Positions 23,734 to 32,753 of a DNA stretch of 64,000 nt are shown here, in pieces. The stretch is from Shewanella piezotolerans WP3 (GTDB lineage: Bacteria > Pseudomonadota > Gammaproteobacteria > Enterobacterales > Shewanellaceae), in the NCBI RefSeq assembly GCF_000014885.1, contig NC_011566.1, forward strand, positions 5,206,501 to 5,270,500. Direction: 5' to 3'. The notes under the pieces are model-generated. The model made no database searches. It was not told where the DNA came from and saw nothing but the letters and a program-made list of their open reading frames with translations. A program made the translations under genes and the position numbers. Within the stretch, counting starts at the first letter, position 1, and each line of letters begins with the position of its first letter.

Positions 23734-25650
23734 ATGAAATTGAATATGCTCACGATCAAACAGAAAATTCTCCTCACTGTCACAGTGACAGTATTACTCT
23801 CCACCGCCCTTGTTGGCATACTTAGCCAGCAAAGCGCTAAACAAGTGGTAGAGCAGAGGATGCTGACCTCAGAAATGCCCAATATGCTGGCGCAAATTCG
23901 CAACAAAGTTGAACTCAATATATCAACCTTGATGAATGCTGCAGAGCAGCTCGCCAATAACCGTATGTTACTCCAATGGCTTCAAAATGGCCGCCCTGCA
24001 ATAGATGAAGCATTAGTGGTCAACCAGCTTAATGACGTCGCCCGTCAATACGGCTTAGCCCAAGCCTCGTTTGCCGATAGAGAAACGGCTGCCTACTACA
24101 CACAAGATGGTTTTTTAAGAGTTCTCACTCCAACACAAGACGCTTGGTTCTTTGACTACAAGAATAGCGGCCAAGAGAAGATGCTTAACGTTTTCACCGA
24201 AGCCAACGGTGATGTGAAGCTGTTTATCAATTACCAGCAACCCAATGGCCGTGGCCTTGTTGGCTTAGGTAAGTCACTCGACGATATGGTGCAACTGTTA
24301 AGATCATTCAAAATTGAACAATCAGGCTTTGTTTACTTAGTTGATAGCCAAGGACAGGTAAAACTACACCCAAATACTAGCCAAATTGGCAAGATGAGTC
24401 TTAATAATTTATACCGTAATACTGATACTGCGAGCTTAATGCAGCGCACTGATTTCAATCTAATGAAAACCAATGTCAATGGCGAAGAGATGCTCATTGC
24501 TAGCAGCTATATCCCCTCAATGGATTGGTATTTAGTAGCACAAGTGCCCGAAAGCGAGATTTTCTCACTCCTTGAGGAGTCTGCTTATAAGATCCTAATT
24601 TGGACCGCGCTGATTGCAGCGGTGTTTATTGCACTATCTAGCTTAGTTGCCAGTTCCGTCAGCCGCCCAATTGCTAAGGTTGCAGACATGCTGCACAACA
24701 TTGGGGAAGGAGAAGGCGATCTTCGTCAACGCTTACCTGTAGATGGCAGTGACGAACTCGCGCAATTAGCAAAAGGGTTTAATAGCTTTATCAGCAAAAT
24801 TCAAACCTCTGTGATTGAGGTTGCCGATACCAGTAAATTACTTGGCGCCTCCGCTATTGATGTCTCTCATCAAGCTCAGCGTACGCTAGAGGATAGCCAG
24901 CAACAGAAAGATCAAACCATCATGGTTGTGACAGCAATTAACGAGATGGGGGCCACAGTGAACGAAATTGCCAGCAACGCCGCCCAAGCTGCCGATACAG
25001 CGAGAGCCGCTGATACCGATTCAAATAATGGCCAAGTGGTGGTGACTCGAGCTCGAGAAACCATTAGTCAACTTTCTAATGATGTCGAGCAAGTGGGTGA
25101 AGTGATTGAATCACTCGCTACTCATACTAAGTCTATCGAAAGCATTCTTGACGTGATTAGAGCCGTTTCGGAGCAAACTAATCTGCTCGCACTTAACGCA
25201 GCTATTGAAGCTGCTCGAGCGGGTGAAGCAGGTCGCGGCTTTGCCGTAGTAGCAGATGAAGTGCGTAACCTTGCTTCACGCACTGCAACATCAACCAACG
25301 AAGTGCAAGTGATGATCGATAAGCTACAAGCGGAAGCTAGCCGCGCGGTTGAAGCGATGGAAAAAAGTCGCTCTCGTTCAATTGAAGGAGTCAATGCAGT
25401 TGATGAAGCGAGCCAGTCGCTCACTGGCATTAGCGAACGCATTGGCTCTATTAGTGATATGAATATTCAAGTTGCAGCTGCCACTGAAGAACAGTCTACG
25501 GTAGTGGAAGATATTAACCGTAACGTCAGTGATATTAATGATATTACTCAGCGCACTGCCGACACTGCTGAAGATGCTGCGCGGGCGAGTCAATCATTAA
25601 CCCATCTAGCACATAGACTCGACTCATTAGTGGCCAACTTTAAAGTATAG
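23734..25650 (+). CDS. Methyl-accepting chemotaxis protein with Cache-type sensor
   Basis: 638 residues. TM1 is near residues 12-32, then an extracytoplasmic dCache-like sensor (FVYLVDSQGQVKLHPNTSQ and a DWYLVAQVPESE end), TM2 near 288-308 (ILIWTALIAAVFIALSSLV) and a HAMP domain (RPIAKVADMLHNIGEGEGDL). The long helical signalling region has the hairpin tip around residue 485-515 (LLALNAAIEAARAGEAGRG, then FAVVADEVRNLA). It relays a chemical signal to CheA/CheW; the ligand is unknown. Confidence 0.95.
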   Translation: MKLNMLTIKQKILLTVTVTVLLSTALVGILSQQSAKQVVEQRMLTSEMPNMLAQIRNKVELNISTLMNAAEQLANNRMLLQWLQNGRPAIDEALVVNQLNDVARQYGLAQASFADRETAAYYTQDGFLRVLTPTQDAWFFDYKNSGQEKMLNVFTEANGDVKLFINYQQPNGRGLVGLGKSLDDMVQLLRSFKIEQSGFVYLVDSQGQVKLHPNTSQIGKMSLNNLYRNTDTASLMQRTDFNLMKTNVNGEEMLIASSYIPSMDWYLVAQVPESEIFSLLEESAYKILIWTALIAAVFIALSSLVASSVSRPIAKVADMLHNIGEGEGDLRQRLPVDGSDELAQLAKGFNSFISKIQTSVIEVADTSKLLGASAIDVSHQAQRTLEDSQQQKDQTIMVVTAINEMGATVNEIASNAAQAADTARAADTDSNNGQVVVTRARETISQLSNDVEQVGEVIESLATHTKSIESILDVIRAVSEQTNLLALNAAIEAARAGEAGRGFAVVADEVRNLASRTATSTNEVQVMIDKLQAEASRAVEAMEKSRSRSIEGVNAVDEASQSLTGISERIGSISDMNIQVAAATEEQSTVVEDINRNVSDINDITQRTADTAEDAARASQSLTHLAHRLDSLVANFKV

Positions 25651-25663
25651 TGCTAAGACCGTC

Positions 25664-25693
25664 ATTGCCTATCGACCCCTCTCGATAGGCAAT
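25664..25693. terminator. Hairpin between convergent chemoreceptor and DUF4870 genes
   Basis: ATTGCCTATCGA / TCGATAGGCAAT, a 12-bp stem with a six-base loop between the two convergent stop codons. There is no strong T run, so efficiency is uncertain. Confidence 0.6.
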
Positions 25694-25700
25694 CACATAC

Positions 25701-26048
25701 CTATGAGCGAGCCTTAATAAAGTTAATCGACATTGGGTACTTATAACTCTCACCTTCACTGGCTTTCATCGCTGCAATAATGGTAAATACAATATCGACA
25801 ATCGCAATAATGCCCAGCAATATAAAGCCGATACCAACCAACATTAAAACAACACTGATCATCGCGTAGATTGCGATACTAATTTTAAAGTTTAAGCAGT
25901 TGCGACCACAGCTATCGACAAATGGCAGCTCATCTCGCTTCATCAACCAAACAATTAGTGGGCCTAAAATACTGCCAAATGGGATCAAATAGCCTGAAAA
26001 ACTAGCCAAATGCACCACGATCCCCATGTTTTTTTCATCTTGTGTCAC
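25701..26048 (-). CDS. DUF4870-type small membrane protein
   Basis: 115 residues with three hydrophobic segments. The pattern HLASFSGYLIPFGSILGPLIVW, then FVDSCGRNCLNFKISIAIY, is typical of the DUF4870 (Tic20-like) group. The molecular role is unknown. A single gene 30 bp downstream of the MOSC gene. Confidence 0.85.
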   Translation of the reverse strand: MTQDEKNMGIVVHLASFSGYLIPFGSILGPLIVWLMKRDELPFVDSCGRNCLNFKISIAIYAMISVVLMLVGIGFILLGIIAIVDIVFTIIAAMKASEGESYKYPMSINFIKARS

Positions 26049-26078
26049 AATTCTATTCCTTGAAATGGTTAATAAAAA

Positions 26079-26777
26079 CTAAGCTTGTTGTACGCCATAT
26101 AAGCGCATTTGCCAATCTTCAATGGCATTATTATTGATGCGGCGCTGTAAACTGCTCACCCAAGAAGCAGCTAATCCCGAACAATCCGCTAAACGTTGAT
26201 ATTGAAAGGCATCAAATTCCGGTAAAAAATAGATATGCATCGCTTCAGCAACACTGATATCAGAGCAACGCTCTAACAGCGTAATCGTATCGCTCGTATG
26301 TATAGTTCCTGACTCCAGCACCCGGTAGAACCAACCACAACGGCCACTTTGCTGCATCGCCAAAGCAAACTCTTGGTGGTCAAACTGTAGATTTAGCTTA
26401 AAGCAGGGTGAGCGAGGCTGAGTCACCTGCAGTTTTACTTCACCAATTTGAATAATGTCACCAATGTTTACTTGGTGTTCATCGAGCCCAACAGTGCTGA
26501 TATTCTCGCCCATCGCTGGCGCATCTTTAAAGCCTGAGATTAAATCCCAACGACGATACTGACCATAATGTTCACGCGGGAAATGGTGCAATACTCTATC
26601 AAGGCCGCCGTGGTGCTTAGGGTCAGCTTGCGCATCACCCTCAACATGTTCAGAACCTACAAGCAACTGATCCACAGCTGATTTGTTATTGATAGCCGAC
26701 TGAACCGATCCCAAATCAACAATACTTGAACCGCGATACAAACCGGAAATCTGCTTTACCAATACTTGAGATGCCAT
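26079..26777 (-). CDS. MOSC domain protein (YiiM-like)
   Basis: 232 residues. The MOSC core includes DPKHHGGLDRVLHHFPREHY, MGENISTVGLDE, the conserved-cysteine segment RSPCFKLNL and GWFYRVLESG. The C-terminal ~60 residues fit the 3-alpha domain of YiiM. Such proteins bind Moco and reduce N-hydroxylated bases, so it is a likely consumer of the cofactor made by the neighbouring moa genes. It starts 20 bp after the GNAT gene. Confidence 0.88.
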   Translation of the reverse strand: MASQVLVKQISGLYRGSSIVDLGSVQSAINNKSAVDQLLVGSEHVEGDAQADPKHHGGLDRVLHHFPREHYGQYRRWDLISGFKDAPAMGENISTVGLDEHQVNIGDIIQIGEVKLQVTQPRSPCFKLNLQFDHQEFALAMQQSGRCGWFYRVLESGTIHTSDTITLLERCSDISVAEAMHIYFLPEFDAFQYQRLADCSGLAASWVSSLQRRINNNAIEDWQMRLYGVQQA

Positions 26778-26797
26778 CTATACCTATCCTAAAAAAC

Positions 26798-27337
26798 TTA
26801 AATGATACTAATATTCACATGCTCTGAATCAGCAAAATTATCATCGAGATTTAATGAAAAGTGCCGCCATATGTCATCCTTACAAACGTTTGGGTCGGCA
26901 ATAAAACCGAGCTTTTCGAGCGTAGAAACTGAAGCGAGATTATCAAGCTTAGCTCGACCAATCAAACGGCTTAAACCATAACGCGTAGAGGCAAGCATAA
27001 TTGCAGCTTGCGCAGCCTCAGTGGCGTAGCCTTGGCGCCAATGTTGACGTGCGATTCTAAAGCCGAGATCCACATCAGCCATAGCATTGGGCCGACTTAA
27101 ACCGCAAAAACCTATGTACTCATGTGTATCACTTAAATAGAGCGACCAGCGACCGAAGCCAGTTAAACGATACTGGTCATAGTTAGCGATAAAGCTAGCG
27201 GCCTGAGCAACATCGACAAATGCAGTGTCACCGGTATATTTGAGCACTTGAGGATCCTTATTAAGTCGATAGAAACCTTCCGCGTCAGCCACTGAAAACT
27301 GTCGTAATTCCAGCCGGGCAGTCTTGGCTACTATCAA
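26798..27337 (-). CDS. RimJ/RimL-type GNAT acetyltransferase
   Basis: 179 residues. Typical features of the ribosomal-protein-acetylase branch: TARLELRQFSVADAEGFYRL at the start, GFRIARQHWRQGYATEAAQA as the acetyl-CoA loop, and NLASVSTLEKLGF near the end. The substrate is unknown. It begins close behind the diguanylate cyclase gene. Confidence 0.88.
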   Translation of the reverse strand: MIVAKTARLELRQFSVADAEGFYRLNKDPQVLKYTGDTAFVDVAQAASFIANYDQYRLTGFGRWSLYLSDTHEYIGFCGLSRPNAMADVDLGFRIARQHWRQGYATEAAQAAIMLASTRYGLSRLIGRAKLDNLASVSTLEKLGFIADPNVCKDDIWRHFSLNLDDNFADSEHVNISII

Positions 27338-27341
27338 TGGA

Positions 27342-28799
27342 TTAATAAGACAGTACCACCCTATTTCTGCCTTGCTCTTTAGCTTGATAAAGGGCTATAT
27401 CCGCACGATTAACAACGTCCTCTGCTTTCTCTGTGACTCTGTATTCTGCAACACCACTACTGATCGTTACGTTAATCTCACAGCCATTAACATGAATACG
27501 TCGCTCAGCAACTGATTTTCTAATCAGTTCGGCAATTTCGCAGGCGTGACTCAAGTCAATATTAGGTAACAAGATCAAGAACTCCTCACCACCCCAGCGA
27601 CAAAGCAAATCTTGTTCCCTAAGCTCCGCTTTAAGCATGTTGCTCACGGTCTTAATCACCAGGTCACCAATATTATGCCCATGCTGATCATTAACAGATT
27701 TAAAATGATCAATATCCACTAATAGCACCGACATTGGTGTGCTATCTAATACTGAACGCGCCAGTGAACGACTAAAATACTCCTCAAAAGCCTGGCGATT
27801 GGCAGCACCAGTGAGCTTATCAGTAGACGCCATTAACTCCAGTTTGCGTTGATATTTACCCAGTGTAAGATTGGCAATCAATAAAATAGCCAGAGTCACA
27901 AAGATACTCATGCCTAAGTTTGCCCAGAAGGTCGTCAACAACTTCTGCTTCCCCATCGTCTCGTCCTGTTCAACCAGTAAATACCACTTAAAATCTGTAA
28001 CTAAACGACTATTAAGGAAAATGGTTTTACCATCACGTTGATAGGAAAAAGAAGCGCTTGGGCTAGTTAAAATACGGGTAGCTAACTTCTCTAGCCCAGG
28101 AGTATTTTGCAAAGTATCTCCGCCAGCAAAGTCTTTACTGTGCAAGGTAATGTTTCCTTGCCTATCTGTAAAATATACGCTGCGGTTATAGCGCGTTTGA
28201 TAAAGCTCTATCATCTTCTTAACGCTTTCTACAGCTAAGCCAACGCCGGTAACACCAATGAAATTACCGTCAAAATCGAACACTTTATAATTCACATAGA
28301 TTACTGTTCTATTACGGTTAGCGGTATCTTGATCGATGTTGACTTCATACTGCTCAGATTTGGGTAGCGAACGCACTCTGAAATACCAAGCATCATTGGG
28401 ATCGATATCATCAATCTTTTTCAGCACACCGCTGGAGTGATAATAATTACGGGTCGATTCAGAAACAAAAAAGCTCGTTACGGTACCGTATTTATCTTGG
28501 ATCTCTTTCAGGTAGCGCACCAGTTTTTCGGGTGTTTGCTCCTGTTCTAACGTCCAATCACGCACGAAAGTGTCCTGCGCCATCAGAGAGGAAATAAAGA
28601 TGGGTTTGAGCAGATCATGTTGGATTTCTGAATAGATATTATCACTGGTGAGCGGCAACGTATTTTCTTCGATCTGTTCACTTAGCGAGTCGTGTGCAAC
28701 TTGATAGCTGATGCCACTGGTAACGACAAAAGCACCTAATAACAACACAGTTAAGATCCAGATAAACCGTTTTTTATCGTTCCATACCTTATGACCCAT
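27342..28799 (-). CDS. Membrane diguanylate cyclase with Cache sensor
   Basis: 485 residues. TM1 is near residues 13-30, a periplasmic dCache sensor runs to about 285, and TM2 lies near 300-318. The GGDEF domain contains DIDHFKSVNDQHGHNIGD and an active RWGGEEF motif near residue 405. An inhibitory I-site REQD sits five residues before the motif, so product feedback is likely. It makes c-di-GMP from GTP in response to an external signal. Confidence 0.95.
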   Translation of the reverse strand: MGHKVWNDKKRFIWILTVLLLGAFVVTSGISYQVAHDSLSEQIEENTLPLTSDNIYSEIQHDLLKPIFISSLMAQDTFVRDWTLEQEQTPEKLVRYLKEIQDKYGTVTSFFVSESTRNYYHSSGVLKKIDDIDPNDAWYFRVRSLPKSEQYEVNIDQDTANRNRTVIYVNYKVFDFDGNFIGVTGVGLAVESVKKMIELYQTRYNRSVYFTDRQGNITLHSKDFAGGDTLQNTPGLEKLATRILTSPSASFSYQRDGKTIFLNSRLVTDFKWYLLVEQDETMGKQKLLTTFWANLGMSIFVTLAILLIANLTLGKYQRKLELMASTDKLTGAANRQAFEEYFSRSLARSVLDSTPMSVLLVDIDHFKSVNDQHGHNIGDLVIKTVSNMLKAELREQDLLCRWGGEEFLILLPNIDLSHACEIAELIRKSVAERRIHVNGCEINVTISSGVAEYRVTEKAEDVVNRADIALYQAKEQGRNRVVLSY

Positions 28800-29021
28800 A
28801 CTACGCTCACTTCACACAATTAATAATTGAACTCGCTCAAACAAGCAACACTTGTTAATTAACTGTGAATGTTACCCGAAAAGCACTTTGACCGCATTGA
28901 TTATTAACGATAAGCTAGGTTGAATCTTTTGAAGCTAACACACCCACCACATCGTACATAAAGATGGAATAGCCTCAAATTAGGCCTTAAAGATTAAATC
29001 CCTAAGTCTAAGTCGATAATA
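28800..29021. other. Intergenic region upstream of the diguanylate cyclase gene
   Basis: Both neighbouring genes are on the minus strand. I see no RNA gene or strong terminator here; it presumably holds the cyclase promoter. Confidence 0.3.
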
Positions 29022-29861
29022 CTAAGTCGTTAGATAAGCTTTTAATTCCTTTCCGGGTATAGAGCTTTCACAAGCCACGGCATGGCTAGACCAAATTGAA
29101 GCCTCCTGCATTGATTCAATGATGGTCAACTTCTTAACTAAGCCATTAATAAGCCCAGCAGCATAAGCATCTCCAGCGCCTGTAGTATCGACCACTCGGC
29201 TGGGTAGCGCCGCAACTCGCTGCTGCTGTTTTTCGCTATATAATGTCGCACCATTTTCGCCATCAGTGACGATAAAATACTGTAAACTGTCCCCAGCAAT
29301 TGACCGCGCAAACTGCCACGGTGGCACCGTACAACGCCCCTGCATGTCGCTGAGTGACGCCAATAGAATATGACATGGTCTCGCTCGCTCATCTTTAGCA
29401 AGCTGCGCCACTACCCTGCAATGTTCAATCGCTGTCTTTGCCCAGCTAGCCGCCCCTTCAGATGATGAATTAATATAAAACGCATCCACCGTATCCCATT
29501 TGGGCGGAATAGGCAGTTCAAAGATAGGACGTTCAGGGCGGATAATGGTACGCTCTCCATCAGGCGTCATCATCAACAACATCTCATTTGTTGCCCCAGG
29601 TCGGCGCTGGATAAGACTACAATTTATCCCTTGAGTGCTTGCCTCAGCCAACAACCAATCACCCACATCGTCACGACCGACCTCGGTGACAAGGGTCACT
29701 TGATGACCAGCCCAAACTAATCCAATACCTGTATTAGCGCCGCCACCACCTAGCCGTAGACCACCATCTTGATAATGAAATCTGCCACCGGTTTTTAGTG
29801 GCTTATTGAGGTTAAAAATACGATCACAGTTTAAGTTTGCGACAAGTAAAATATTAGCCAT
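29022..29861 (-). CDS. PfkB-family carbohydrate kinase
   Basis: 279 residues of the ribokinase fold. RLGGGGANTGIGLVWAGHQV near the N-terminus matches signature 1, and DTTGAGDAYAAGLINGL near residue 225 holds the catalytic aspartate and anion hole. It transfers phosphate from ATP to a sugar or nucleoside; the substrate cannot be told. No sugar genes are adjacent. Confidence 0.9.
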   Translation of the reverse strand: MANILLVANLNCDRIFNLNKPLKTGGRFHYQDGGLRLGGGGANTGIGLVWAGHQVTLVTEVGRDDVGDWLLAEASTQGINCSLIQRRPGATNEMLLMMTPDGERTIIRPERPIFELPIPPKWDTVDAFYINSSSEGAASWAKTAIEHCRVVAQLAKDERARPCHILLASLSDMQGRCTVPPWQFARSIAGDSLQYFIVTDGENGATLYSEKQQQRVAALPSRVVDTTGAGDAYAAGLINGLVKKLTIIESMQEASIWSSHAVACESSIPGKELKAYLTT

Positions 29862-30214
29862 GACGACTCAGTAATAGCATGCGATAACTTGATAGTAAGA
29901 GATTTATATTGGTGCGCCAAGTGATATGCCACTCTCTTTAGTTTTTATATCATCGTAATCCGATTAGCCGCCCTCATCATACAATGTGATTATCGGTCTT
30001 TTCTTGTGAGAGATATCTCAAACCCTCGTGCGCAAAAAGATAGTTTCAGTTAAACATTCATAAAAACCAAAAGATAAGCAGCAGAAAGTACTAGTAATTA
30101 TGTATTGTCAAACTTTTCTGCTAACTCAGCCATTTTAACTATACTTACAGTTACAGGCCAGTCCACAGCGGAGCTGTGTACTATGGTGACATCCCCACGT
30201 AACAGGATAGTTGA
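29862..30214. other. Divergent promoter region with a GGA-loop hairpin
   Basis: No gene. A possible -10 TATACT lies at 30140-30145. The perfect hairpin CACAGC GGA GCTGTG (30164-30178) then precedes the ribosome site ACAGGAT (30202-30208) of the small gene at 30215. GGA in both the hairpin and the ribosome site is typical of CsrA-controlled leaders. Confidence 0.45.
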
Positions 30215-30394
30215 ATGGACTCAATTATTAGTATGGATGAACTCACGGAGTTCCATGAACCACTCGAAGTGCGACTCGAACGCTATAAAGCATGTCTTTA
30301 TGAATTTGAGAAACTAAAGTATACCGATACTTATATTGTGCAGATCAGAGAAGATATCGCCAAGCTAGAGCGGCTTATCGCTCAGCAGTACTAA
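30215..30394 (+). CDS. Small conserved-looking protein of 59 residues
   Basis: The ATG at 30215 is preceded by AGGAT at a suitable distance. The product starts MDSIISMDELTEFHEPLEV and is highly charged and probably all-helical, with a likely coiled-coil stretch (RLERYKACLYEFEKLKY, and later EDIAKLERLIAQQY). It has no membrane segment or catalytic motif, and I do not recognise a named family. Codon use and the ribosome site support a real gene. Confidence 0.65.
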   Translation: MDSIISMDELTEFHEPLEVRLERYKACLYEFEKLKYTDTYIVQIREDIAKLERLIAQQY

Positions 30395-30406
30395 TGCCCA
30401 ATAAAA

Positions 30407-30436
30407 AGCGGCAAATACATCGCTGTATTTACCGCT
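30407..30436 (-). terminator. Terminator of the HemN-like gene
   Basis: On the minus strand, AGCGGTAAATACA / TGTATTTGCCGCT (one mismatch) followed by TTTTTA. It lies about 50 bp past the stop of the HemN-like gene. Confidence 0.8.
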
Positions 30437-30483
30437 ACAAGTCACTCAGCTAAAGCACTAAACCTTTTAGCGTAACCGACTCA

Positions 30484-31812
30484 CTACATATCGCAATCTT
30501 GTAGAGGTTTACGTAGCTGAGCACGGACATTGTCCATGCCAGAGTAAAACTCTTTCATCATCAACAAACCCATCATCTTGCCGTTATCAGTAACAATAAG
30601 ATTGTCGGGATCGGTCGGATCATTTTTGATGGCCCCAATGGCTTTCATTGAGGTCATCTCTTTAAACAGTGCTGTATCTAAATTTACGCCAAAGGTTTCA
30701 CGGAAATACTTCCGGGAGAGTCGGCCCGAGAACATCCCGAGTAGGAAACGGTATTGCATCACTTCTTTACGGCCGTAATTCTTCTGCTGTTCCACGCCCA
30801 TGTGGCCACTCGACACTCGCTCTTGATACTTCTTCAATGAGAAAGTATTCACGTAAAGCGTGTCATCCAAAAAACTGAATGAGCCAGAACCAACACCTAA
30901 GTATTCATCATAATCAATCACATACTCATCAAAACCTTCGTCATTGGTTTTACCAAAAGCCCAAGCAGACAGTTGGTTATATTGACCATTTAAACTATTC
31001 AAAATTTGACGGTATTGACGTACCATATCACCATGGGGTGCAGCCAATTTGCCCTTCACACTCTTACGGGTTTGGTGAGTGATCATTAATGGATATGTCG
31101 TAATTTGCCGTGGATCTAACTTTGATGCCATATCCAAGTCATGCTGGATCACTTCATCAGTTTGACCTCTAAAACCAAAAATAAGGTCAACATTGATGAT
31201 CGGGAACAGCTCTTTGGCTGCCATAATCTTGTCAAAGGTTTGCTGACCAGAGCCGAATTTTTCGATTCTGTCGGTCATGGTAAGAATGTCATCGTTAAAG
31301 CTTTGCACACCAATCGACATTCTATCAACCAGACCTTCAAGCTGCTTAAACCCAGGGCTATCTAAATGTTGTGGGTCAGACTCACAAGAGACCTCTTTGA
31401 TACTGGGAAACAGCTTTTTAGCATGTTCAATAGTCCGCGCTAATTCATCTTCCAGTACAGTTGTGGTGCCACCACCGATATACATAGACTCGAAGTCATA
31501 ACCAAGGTTTTTGACCATATCCATCTCTTTACGCAAAGAGACAAAGTAGGCACGAGCTTTATCCTCTTTAAATAGGAAGCGGTGGAAAGTACAAAAAGAG
31601 CATAACGTGTGGCAAAAAGGCACATGCGCATACAGCATGTATTTCTTACCTTCTACGGGATTTGGCATCATCTCTGCAGAAATCGTATCCAGTCTTAGAT
31701 TGCGATCCACATAGAATTGCATCACCTTTTCCATACCATTAATCATCCAATCAGGCGTGGTGATATTGGCTTTATAAGGTTGGGCACTATCGGGCAAAAT
31801 AATTGATGACAT
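30484..31812 (-). CDS. HemN/HemW-like radical SAM protein (coproporphyrinogen oxidase family)
   Basis: 442 residues from the ATG at 31812, which has AGGAA five bases upstream; an ATG 15 bases earlier has no such site. C67, C71 and C74 (CHTLCSFC) bind the SAM cluster, followed by MYIGGGTTTVLEDEL, SIGVQSFNDD and NVDLIFGFRGQT, all of the HemN class. True anaerobic CPDH, HemW haem chaperones and haem-degrading relatives share these features, so the reaction is undetermined. It lies downstream of the formate dehydrogenase region and may serve anaerobic haem metabolism. Confidence 0.85.
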   Translation of the reverse strand: MSSIILPDSAQPYKANITTPDWMINGMEKVMQFYVDRNLRLDTISAEMMPNPVEGKKYMLYAHVPFCHTLCSFCTFHRFLFKEDKARAYFVSLRKEMDMVKNLGYDFESMYIGGGTTTVLEDELARTIEHAKKLFPSIKEVSCESDPQHLDSPGFKQLEGLVDRMSIGVQSFNDDILTMTDRIEKFGSGQQTFDKIMAAKELFPIINVDLIFGFRGQTDEVIQHDLDMASKLDPRQITTYPLMITHQTRKSVKGKLAAPHGDMVRQYRQILNSLNGQYNQLSAWAFGKTNDEGFDEYVIDYDEYLGVGSGSFSFLDDTLYVNTFSLKKYQERVSSGHMGVEQQKNYGRKEVMQYRFLLGMFSGRLSRKYFRETFGVNLDTALFKEMTSMKAIGAIKNDPTDPDNLIVTDNGKMMGLLMMKEFYSGMDNVRAQLRKPLQDCDM

Positions 31813-32024
31813 AAAAATTCCTATCAAAGATAGCGGTTCAAAATTAAAAAGAGGCTGAACGAATTGAACCAGCGGAGAGCAAAATTAACACTTTAAATCA
31901 CCCCAAAACGTGATTTGGTTATAAGTTACCGTTTCCTATCAAGGAAATGTATAGCTTTTTGTTAAGTAAGTCATACTTTAGCAAAAACTCATAATATGAG
32001 CAGTCTGTTTTTTTATCAGCATAA
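31813..32024 (-). other. Upstream region of the HemN-like gene
   Basis: No gene. GGTTCAA (31835-31841) and TTGAACC (31864-31870) form a spaced inverted repeat just ahead of the HemN-like start; its role is unknown. Confidence 0.3.
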
Positions 32025-32141
32025 ACAAAAACACCTCAGTGATAAAATCGACTGAGGTGTTTGCAGATCAAACCTTAAATACTCAAAAGATTACTCTTTA
32101 TATTTAAGTGTTCCGTTCTCTTTGATCTCATCGAACCAAAG
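32025..32141 (-). repeat. Direct repeat, truncated copy: fdhC 3' end plus terminator
   Basis: Aligns without a gap to 34802-34918 (offset 2777). It encodes the last 16 residues of FdhC (LWFDEIKENGTLKYKE) and the downstream terminator. Upstream of it the sequence is unrelated to fdhC, so it is a truncated remnant. Confidence 0.88.
32029..32063 (-). terminator. Second copy of the fdhC terminator
   Basis: ACACCTCAGT / ACTGAGGTGT-type stem followed by a T run on the minus strand. It is the same hairpin as 34804-34839, with small loop changes. Confidence 0.8.
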
Positions 32142-32424
32142 GCGGCATATCTGCAAACTCTCTATCATAGCGCCCGGTGCCCAAACGCTCAAAGAGGAGA
32201 CCCAGGGAAAATCCATGTTTGATAATAACAGTTGAAAACCGGTAGGTTTTACTGTGTAGCGCCAAATATCAAAATTGAACACTCGATTCAGACTAATGTG
32301 CTATTTACCCGCCCAGCTCAAAGGCTCAGTATTGCATACTGCATCCCAAAAAAGGTATTTCCTTTTATCTTTAAAGCAGTTGTCTATACTCAAGCACCTA
32401 TTAACTTCAATTAAGGAACAATAA
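32142..32424. other. Island end and promoter region of the 67-aa peptide gene
   Basis: 32142-32290 is of unknown origin. A minus-strand frame runs through it into the fdhC remnant but has no ribosome site. A -10-like TATACT at 32385-32390 is placed to transcribe the peptide gene, which has AAGGA at 32413-32417. Confidence 0.4.
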
Positions 32425-32628
32425 ATGAATAACATTTTAAAAGACCTTGAACTTCAATTATTAACAACTGAGAAAAAGGCAAGCATGGAATTAGGTTCTG
32501 ATTTTTTCAGCCAAATATCAGGGGGAGGGGCACCAGGTCGAGATGGTCAAGATTTTTGGTTGAATTGTGAACCAGGAGATGAGACAGGAACACTCTCGCC
32601 AGGAGAAGGTTTTTTGAAAGGATCATAA
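32425..32628 (+). CDS. 67-aa GG-motif peptide, candidate RiPP precursor (triceptide-like)
   Basis: A good ribosome site (AAGGA) precedes the ATG. Residues 1-32 form a charged helical leader (DLELQLLTTEKKA, then FFSQIS) ending in G33-G34-G35. The core has GRDGQDFWLN, in which W45-L46-N47 fits the aromatic-X-Asn pattern used by three-residue cyclophane-forming radical SAM enzymes. A Gly/Pro/Asp-rich tail follows; C48 is the only cysteine. A radical SAM/SPASM gene follows 125 bp downstream, as expected for a modified peptide. The precursor role is inferred from layout and motif. Confidence 0.72.
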   Translation: MNNILKDLELQLLTTEKKASMELGSDFFSQISGGGAPGRDGQDFWLNCEPGDETGTLSPGEGFLKGS

Positions 32629-32641
32629 AAATAAGCAAGTA

Positions 32642-32670
32642 CACGCTATCTTGTATAGCGTGCTGCTTTT
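32642..32670 (+). terminator. Hairpin between the peptide gene and the radical SAM gene
   Basis: CACGCTAT / ATAGCGTG with loop CTTGT, followed by CTGCTTTT. It starts 14 bp after the peptide stop. Partial termination here would give more peptide than enzyme transcript. Confidence 0.7.
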
Positions 32671-32753
32671 AGCCCTGTTCGTTATTACTAATTAGTAAAA
32701 GATACCCAATGAAAAGCATTAAAAATACAAACCAAAGCTATGAGTAATTAATA

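Noticed and set aside
32091..32282. 63-codon minus-strand frame running into the fdhC remnant
   Set aside because: It is a fusion of unrelated DNA with the fdhC tail and has no ribosome site. The upstream half may be a dispersed repeat, which cannot be tested here.
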